64,000 nt of DNA from Psilocybe azurescens (lineage: Eukaryota; Basidiomycota; Agaricomycetes; Agaricales; Agrocybaceae). Where the stretch lies: NCBI GenBank assembly GCA_023853785.1, contig JAJIRX010000767.1:160530-224529 (forward strand). Reading direction: 5' to 3'. The notes below the pieces were generated by a model that saw nothing but the letters and a program-made list of their open reading frames with translations, had not been told where the DNA came from and made no database searches. Below, piece by piece: positions 57,187 to 64,000 of the stretch. A program made the translations under genes and the position numbers. Position 1 is the first letter of the stretch. Each line of letters begins with the position of its first letter.

Positions 57187-60100
57187 TTAGAGCTTCCCCT
57201 TGATGATATCGGCACCTTAGATATGCAAATCAGCCTACCGCAAGCATATAATAATAGATAGATACGACTTACCGATTTCACCAATGGCAAAGGCGATGGC
57301 TGAGCATACCGAAAAAAAGAGGATCAGAAAATGATTAGATTGAACGACAGAGCTGTACTTCGTACCTTGAACGTGGGCTGACACATGGAGCGGAACAATA
57401 GACACGTCTACCACGCGGAGGTTGGAGGTGTTGTAAACCTGATAGAGCGTCTCAGAAAAGAGTCAGTTGGGATAAATGAGAGGGCACCAACTTTGAGTTT
57501 GGTGTCTACCACTCCACCATCGGCGAAGGGAAGCATGGAGCAGGAGCCAATGGTGTCTATTGCATGCATTCATGTCAGTTACAGTATATAAATAACTAAT
57601 GGTATTGATGTTCACGTACGGTATACGGTTCCAATGGTGTTTTTGATGTAGTCTGAAAAATACGCAATGAGAATCCCAACACTTTCGTCAAATGTGTATA
57701 ACGATACTGACTGGCAATCTGCTCATCGGTCTGAACATCAGGGCCGGGGAATACCTCAGTCGCTAAAAGAGAATGTGGCCGTGTTGAGTAAAAAAATTGA
57801 CCAGGACTGGAGAAGCATGATTTACGTTGCAGGAAGCTCTTCAACGGCTCGGTCTGAACAACACGACGATTCCACTTAAACATCTCCACCAGTAGACGGA
57901 TATCTAAAGTAATTTGATCACTGAGTACCTGTTCAAGATATCTATTTGGTAAACTGACCATATTCTTCCTCGAACAAGTGAGGATCCATAGCAGGGTTGT
58001 CGAGAGGATTGGTGGATTTGATGTGCTAAAATAGAATGTCATTGATAAGCAACATTCTTCTCTCTTCCCTCATCAAAACGACCACTCACAATTGTGCCAC
58101 GAGAGAAAGGATTATTCAACAACGAAGACAACGACAAGTATTTCTTTCCAGGCTGCGCGATACCCGGGATAGGCGCGGCGGCCTGTGTAAGGAGCGTCTC
58201 GCAATTCGCCTGTCCGTTCTTGAGACTCTGCAGTTGGAGCTTGAATTGCTTCTGGTATAATGGGGAGTATTTGTTGGCAGCGATGCCTTCGGCGAGGCTC
58301 TTCTCGAGGTCGGCGTAAATGGCTTGTGCGTTCGGGCTGATTTTGTCGAGGGGTAGCATGGACATCATGCTGAGCCCCATTCCGAAGACACCCTTACCCT
58401 CGGTCATGCTATTGTATTTTGTTAGATATATGATCATACGAGAGGAGAGTTTATAGGGTCCTCACAAGAGCTGCATCTGCTTTCCGAGCTCAGCGGGATC
58501 GTGCAGACAGTCGAACGTAAGAACTTCGTCTTTCCTCTCCTCTCGGATTTCTGAAGAATAATCTTAGTAATCCTTTGCGTAGGCGGGTCGAAGAGATCTT
58601 ACCAAAGGTCGCTCCTGCGTGGACGTGCTCCTGGATGTTGCTGCCTACGCCAGGAATCTCGAGCTTGACTGGGATATCAAACTTGTTCAGGACTTCTTTG
58701 TTACCAATACCAGAGAGTTCGAGGATCTGTCGGGCCAAGCATTGTTAATCCCCACCTGTACACCAAAAATTAGAGTCAAAATAGGTATGTACCTGGGGAT
58801 CAATGATGGATCTATTCAGACAAAAAGTTACATGAGATCAGATTTACGGCGTCTATTACAGAGAAAGACTTACCCGGCGGACAGAACAACCTCCCTTGTA
58901 GCAAAGGCGGAGTGGGTGGCGTCGTTATGCAAAAACTGGACGCCAGTCGCGGTCAAAACGCCGTTAGCACCGGTGGTCGATTCGATTTTAGCCGCCCGCG
59001 CCAGTGTCAGGACAGTAAGATTCTTGCGATGGGCCACAGGTGCGTAGTACGCCTGAAGATTATTTAGAGGTTTAGAATCGAATTCTAATTCGGAAGATAA
59101 CTGGGTTTTGAATAGAATAGCATTGGACGTACGTTAGCGGCGTAGGTTCGGACGTGGGTTTGTGGGTCGATCGTCATTGGTGTCAGCCAGGTGCCTGTGT
59201 GCTGTTTGAAATATTAGATATACGCCAATGAGGTTATAACGTTGCATACTTTTCCAGAAGTCTAACGGGCGGAATGTCAGCCTCAGGCAATATTTTCATA
59301 GAAAGACGTGGATCATGCTCACGGGATCGACTGCGCGCTGAACACCGAGGTTGGCCAGGGTCTATAACGATTGGCGGATTTAGCTTTCCATTTTTTGGAG
59401 TGACAAATAGGTAGATTTACATCATGATAGGGTTTCTCCAGACCAGATTCGGTCACAACGTAGGCGGTGGTCAGAGGTCCTGAATTACGCTCAGTCAGTA
59501 AACCAGCTGAAGGCAGAAATAAGTATCCGCACCGTCTGTGCCGTGAACCGAAAGATCATAGCTCATGGTCTCCTCCCTTGACAGGGGGGAGGGACGAAGC
59601 GTTCGGATTTCATTTGGTATTTCTTGATGAGGTCCCAGTTCCATCCAGCATTTCCGAGCTTCTCAAAGGCTGGGTAGAGGACGGATTAATATAAAACACA
59701 AGGTCACGGTCGATAATACAAAGACTGACCATCGAGATCAGAAACGGAGGGCATGTGATACTGGAAGAAGTTGATTCCAGAGCTTCCTCCGAGTCCCTTG
59801 CCACTGGAGAGAAAGAACAGTCAAGGAAATATGCTGCGGATGTTCAGGATTCAGAACTCACCGAGGCCAGGGGACAGCCCTGTTGTTGGAGTGTGCTTGT
59901 GGTTCCTGATTGTTGAGCTTCAGTTTGGTGATCATCGGACTTCGAGCTCTGCAGACTTACAGTGGCATAACCCCACTCATATTGCGGGTTTCCGAATTGA
60001 GACCCGAATGTAGCGGGGTCACTGTTTATATTATGCATTCAGCTGGCACGGAAGAAGCAAAAATAGATTTCATGGACTTACGGAGAGCGGGGTCTCCTAG

Positions 60101-60378
60101 ATTCGCAGCACCGGCTTCGAGGACGAGGACTGATACAGACTCGTCTTCTGTAAGACGGTTGGCCAAAACAAGACCCGCGGTCTAGAAGGGAGAAACGTCA
60201 GTTTAGACGCTTGTGGAAAGTGGAAGATCCTGTATGAAGACTTACTCCTCCTCCTTAAAGCGCATACAGTCGACCCGTCAGAAACGCACTACAGATAGCA
60301 AATAGACTTCGGGGACGACATACCGACGATCACATAGTCGAAGGATTTTCCGGAAACTTGTTCGATGGTAGCAGACAT
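57187..60378 (-). CDS. GMC oxidoreductase, aryl-alcohol-oxidase-like (AA3), copy 2
   Basis: Starts MSATIEQVSGKSFDYVIVG at 60378; the Rossmann loop continues on an 8-nt micro-exon (60246-60253) and then TAGLVLANRLTEDESVSVLV and LEAGAANLGDPAL. Further motifs: FGSQFGNPQYEWGYAT, GKGLGGSSGINFFQYHMPSV, ILELSGIGNKEVLNKFDIPV followed by KLEIPGVGSNIQEHVHAGATF, EGKGVFGMGLSMMSMLPLDK, IAQPGKKYLSLSSLLNNPFS, ATEVFPGPDVQTDEQIA, then HTIGSCSMLPFADGGVVDTK and VPLHVSAHVQ with both active-site His, ending FAIGEIGADIIKGKL at 57187. A C6 run (59584-59589) is probably one base short. Lacks a signal peptide. Convergent with and clearly paralogous to copy 1 (same intron-rich architecture), but with at least one extra intron. 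Confidence 0.88.
60246..60253 (-). other. 8-nt micro-exon of GMC oxidase copy 2
   Basis: GAGGAGGA on the gene strand, preceded by an AAG acceptor (CTTTAAG) and followed by a GTAAG donor. Joined to exon 1 (GTC G) and exon 3 (ACC GCG GGT) it restores VGGGTAG, the FAD-binding glycine loop; without it the protein would lose the loop and the frame. Copy 1 has the same residues on one continuous exon. Confidence 0.75.
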
Positions 60379-60432
60379 TGTGGATGCAATAATGAGGAAT
60401 GGTCTTTCCTATAACAGCCCGAAGTTGGCTTG

Positions 60433-60439
60433 TTATATA
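60433..60439 (-). promoter_or_regulatory. TATA box of GMC oxidase 2
   Basis: TATATAA on the minus strand about 55 nt upstream of the proposed start at 60378. Confidence 0.45.
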
Positions 60440-61870
60440 CGCTCCATTGCGCTTATTGTTGGAGTTTAATCAGAAGTCGAGGTTTACTTCACCCTGGTTC
60501 TTGTGCTAAGCAATATGTGTACAGGATGAATTCCGGCGACTCTGATACTGATCGTAGGAGTATCGGAGAAAATTAGATTTGACCAGAGTAATCGCAGAGT
60601 AAGTGGAGGATAAGAATCTAACTTGACGGTGTTGACATAGTTTAGCATTGCGTCGAATGGGTTTGTCTCCGCTTATTTGGATCGCGCCTATAAGTACTGA
60701 TCTCGCTGAGCGTCTAGATGCGCGGCCCTGTCCGCAGTTGCCCCTGCTCAATGATATGGATCTGAACCCAGGAAAGCACAATTAGTTAGCCTAGTACACG
60801 ATTTTTTCAAGTATGGAGATCTCCGGAAGACACCCAGTTGTTCCTCCGAGTCCGAGGCTCATAGACGTTTGGAGTTATTCGTGTCGTGTAGCTGCTTCCA
60901 GACGCGTGTAGGCCGTTTGGTCGAGAGTCGAGGCTCCAGTACAATTTTAATGACGAGAAGACAGCCCGTTTTAAAGAAATTTTAGGGCTTCCTGGAGTAA
61001 ACCAACCGGTCCTGTTGGTGGCTCCGAGCAAGTGTTTGATTTTTGACTGAGAACTCCGCGTAACGATGCCAGCGGTGTTTGAATTCTTCGGCAATAAGTA
61101 TCAAGTCGAGTGAACCGTCCTTCCGCTTTCTTCTTTCAATTTTGATCTCCATCCAGTCTTTAACCATTCCGACACTGATAGAACACCTTTTCTTCGGGTT
61201 GTCTGTACCAGCCTAAGAGTACAATTTTATTTCTTTTCTATGTCTCAATTTCATATATGGTCAACTTGGTTTAAGGCCTTGTGCAAGTGGTTGGTGTTAG
61301 TACGAAGTTCAGATAGACTATATACACAGACCCACATCTTTCGATTTTTCAAAATCTAATGTTGATTTGCAATTGATTTGAAATGAGTAAGGACAGCCCA
61401 ACTGTGTCCTGACTTCGATTATAAGAGCTAATGCCTTGACTTGGACGAATCGACCTCAACAGTAGCATTACGACATACATAAAAGGTCTCTGTCTGCGAC
61501 TAACAGTGTGCTGAGCGATCTATAAGGCCAAGTCGATGAGCGATAGTGGCGCGTTGGCTGACGCGTTTAAGCGCGCTGGACAGGAACAAAGCTGTGCAGT
61601 TACATAAGCCCCATCAAGAGTAAGCTGGCAGTGTGGACAATGACAGGTGTCCCCACACTCCTTTCTCATACAACCAAGGGTCCCTTTCTTATCCACCATA
61701 TCCCCAGGAGGTTCCTTTGCACCACCACCACCACCTCTAATACTACACAAAGGGCTCCCAGCGATTCTTCTCCTGACGAAGCAGGCACTTCAGGGTTGGT
61801 TCGTGGCGCATCTGGATTCTGGCACCTCCACATTCCTTGCTTCTCTTTTTGTTATATATAATTTCCAAAT
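60440..61870. other. Intergenic between divergent genes
   Basis: About 1.4 kb. Minus-strand frames at 60807-61094 and 60982-61167 (MVKDWMEIKIERRKRKDGSL) overlap in different frames and carry no recognisable motif. Short plus-strand frames near 61560 and 61640 are likely 5' leader sequence of the SH3 protein gene. Confidence 0.35.
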
Positions 61871-64000
61871 ATGAGCGTGGACCCTCGAAGGCCAACGCGT
61901 CAGGATACATTTGACCTGCGGGATCAGATCCACGCAGACGATGGCCAGAATCTCCATGCCCACGCAGACGCCGCCGCATTAAGTTACGGTACAGACGACG
62001 AGGAACACTCAGTTCTTGAAGACGACTCGGAAATCGACGAGGGCGAAGTATATGTTTGAAGAGGACGTCTCGTCCACGCTTTCAATACCCAATGAGTCTA
62101 TTGACTTTGATATGGTGTGTGCTGCACAGTTTTGCTGCAACAGTGGAGGGTCAGGCGAATGTTGTAAAGGGGGACAGTTTGTATCTTATGGACGACAGTA
62201 ACAGCTATTGGTGGCTGGCACGAGTTCTCAAAACCCAAGAAGTTGGTTACATCCCCTGCAGGAGAACATCGAAACACCATTCGAACGTCTTGCTCGACTA
62301 AACAAGCACCGAAATATTGAGGTACCTAATTTCTCGTGTCTATACTCTGAAATGATTTTAATACTGATATTATCTTCATAGCTTGCTCTCCTACCCAAGC
62401 CGAACAAGTTGAACCCGGCATCGGTGATCGTGTACGCCAAATGTACAATTCCGCTCTGCGTCGGTCACCCCCACCCCTCGCCGAACCAGTAGCAACAGTC
62501 GCACTAACAACAGGAGAAGCGTCCACTTCAACTCCATCCGCTTCCACCATCGTTTCATTCCCGGGCTCAAAGAAGGCGAGGTTGAAAACGAAGATGACGA
62601 GTGGGATACAGACGGTTTCGAGGAAGAAGATCTCGAAGGGCGAATGAGCATATGTACATGCAGAGTATGGATGAAGACGAGTTTTCTTCGATGGACATGG
62701 ATGACGGGATGCAGTGGGATGATTCTGTGGGAGAGGAAATCCAGTTGAACGCCCCTGCTCAGACAGGTGGTGCTCCAATCCCGGACGCGTTGATGCCTGG
62801 ATCGATGCGCGAATACCAGGAACAGCAGAGGCTTCGTGCTCAGCAACAAGAGCAATTGCAGCAGCAAGAAGAGCAGCTTGTCCGCCAGAAGATGCAGCAA
62901 CAGCAACAGTTACAACAGCAACAACAGCAGCAGCAGCAACAACAACAAGCCTTAGCTCAACAGCAAGCCGCTCAACAAGCCGCTCAAACTCAACAACAAT
63001 TGTCACAACAGACGCTTCGCACCTCCGGCTCTCGAGAGAGATTGGCCCAGGACGCCGCTGCGCAGGGTCCGCGTCGCATCGACCCAGCCGAGGTCACCGA
63101 AACCCGCAAGATGACCGTTACGCCCACAATCGCCCGCGAATCCGAAGACGGGCGCACGGGTCAGTACCTCCCAGCATCGTTGTCGAGGACGAGCGGGCGA
63201 AGAGGATGCGCGACGACGAGTCCTCCCTGCTGTCCGACGAGTCCGCGAAGAAGAAGGCCAAGTCAAAAAGAAGATGGCACCGCCCGTCAGCTCGGCGACG
63301 TACAACAAGCAGCAGGCGAAGCTGCGCAAGGACCCGTCGGTGAAGAGCGAGAAGACAGACACGGAGGATGAGGGGAAGGATAAGAAGAAGAAGGGCGGTG
63401 TGTTTGGGAACATCTTTGGCAGGAATAAGAAGGATAAGCCGAAAGACAAGAGCCCGTCCATTGCTTCTGTGGAAAGCAGCGAGTTTGTGGGACGGGAGTC
63501 GTCGGAGTCGAGCCGGTCTTCGAGCCATCGACCATCGCCTTCGGATGGTGCGATATCGCCCACGACTTCGACGTGCTCAGCAGCAGCAGCAGGCGATCAG
63601 TCTGAGGAATACCGTTGCCGACATCCGCGCGGCGTCGCAGAACAATCAAGTTGCCCCATCGACTCCAGAGCGCTCGACTACCCTCAGGTCTCCACCCTCA
63701 AGTCTCCACCCTCAGGTCTCTGAACATGCCAACCAGCTGCGGCAGAGACCAGCAGCATATGACGCAGTACAAAGAATACCTCAATAGGTCGCCCTCCTCT
63801 CCACCGGAGGCCCAGCCTTCGTATGGCCTGCAGTCAGCATCGGCTGTCATGCTCAGTTCGCCGTTGTCAAGTTCCGCTTTGGGCCCTCCGACGTCGAGAC
63901 CTCGTCCGGGGTCTTTGATTCTTACGAGCCCGTCTTCGAACGATGTGCAGGCGAACTTGAGCGTCATCCGGGTGTTTGCTGGGGAGAACTTGCAGACGGA
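61871..64000 (+). CDS. SH3-domain cell-polarity protein, Tea4/TeaC/Bud14-like (3' end outside window)
   Basis: Starts MSVDPRRPTRQDTFDLRDQI at 61871; acidic segment VLEDDSEIDE; then an SH3 domain: LHSFAATVEGQANVVKGDSL, YLMDDSNSYWWLARVLKTQE, VGYIP, and after it ETPFERLARLNKHRNIE, a signature I associate with the fungal Tea4/TeaC group that links microtubule ends to formin-driven polarity. Next DEDEFSSMDMDDGMQWDDSV, a Gln-rich coiled-coil-like run (62820-63010), TETRKMTVTPTIARESEDGR, KRMRDDESSLLSDESAKKKA, and GGVFGNIFGRNKKDKPKDKS. The last residues SVIRVFAGENLQT look like the start of a Ras-association-like domain. Run-length discrepancies at 62041-62043 (one extra) and 62253-62256 (one missing), and another near 62118, break the frame. 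Family assignment is from memory of motifs; truncation is by the window edge. Confidence 0.7.
62820..63010 (+). repeat. Gln-rich CAG/CAA tract in the SH3 protein
   Basis: Mixed CAG/CAA/GAG codons encode a Gln/Glu-rich segment (QQRLRAQQQEQLQQQEEQLV and a following run of Gln), with heptad-like Leu spacing at the start that suggests a coiled coil grading into poly-Gln. Confidence 0.85.

Noticed and set aside
1..64000. tRNA, rRNA, CRISPR or operon-like structures
   Set aside because: Looked for tRNA T-loop motifs, 5S/U6 signatures and regularly spaced repeats; none found. The repeats present are not spaced like CRISPR and the genome is eukaryotic.

Overview
This window is nuclear DNA from a filamentous basidiomycete, most likely an Agaricomycete that degrades wood or litter. 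The genes carry many short GT-AG introns of about 50-65 nt. Families typical of that class are present: aryl-alcohol-oxidase-like GMC flavoenzymes, an F-box/LRR protein, a DUF6697-like protein, TAP-like hydrolases and small secreted proteins. No species is claimed. Gene models were assembled by reading exons by eye, so splice sites are proposals.

Layout. 1-1.6 kb: 3' part of an epoxide-hydrolase-like protein ending in HDEL. 1.6-8.7 kb: gene-poor, with CACGGA-rich repeats, a 433-bp MITE and one small secreted cysteine-rich protein (4457-4953, minus). 8.75-12 kb: large low-complexity protein with poly-Gln. 13.5-14.65 kb: secreted repeat protein. 15-21 kb, minus strand: F-box protein, cyclin C, DUF6697-like protein. 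21.26-21.86 kb: hAT-type MITE with a perfect 8-bp target duplication. 22.2-26.1 kb: tandem duplication carrying two paralogues of an unrecognised family. 27.8-29.1 kb: mitochondrial malate dehydrogenase. 29.5-31.1 kb: seven-TM-type membrane protein. 31.5 kb: 179-bp MITE. 33-45.4 kb: alpha/beta-hydrolase neighbourhood, with one small hydrolase, three TAP-like genes, one internally deleted TAP pseudogene and a MIR-domain gene derived from a Pmt-type mannosyltransferase. 45.9 kb: isolated O-methyltransferase exon. 46.2-49.6 kb: full PMT1-type protein O-mannosyltransferase. 49.8-51.9 kb: CCT2 chaperonin. 52.7-60.4 kb: two convergent GMC oxidases. 61.9 kb to the end: 5' part of an SH3 protein probably of the Tea4/TeaC polarity class.

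Themes. (1) At least 17 one-base discrepancies lie in mononucleotide runs inside otherwise intact genes, including MDH, CCT2, PMT and both GMC oxidases. This looks like an assembly artefact, so broken frames here should not be taken as pseudogenes without read support. (2) The 34-46 kb block is an accessory island of duplication, inversion and decay that has captured part of the neighbouring PMT gene. (3) Two genes put active-site or cofactor motifs on micro-exons of 8 and 11 nt. (4) Three non-autonomous DNA elements with identifiable ends and target duplications are present.
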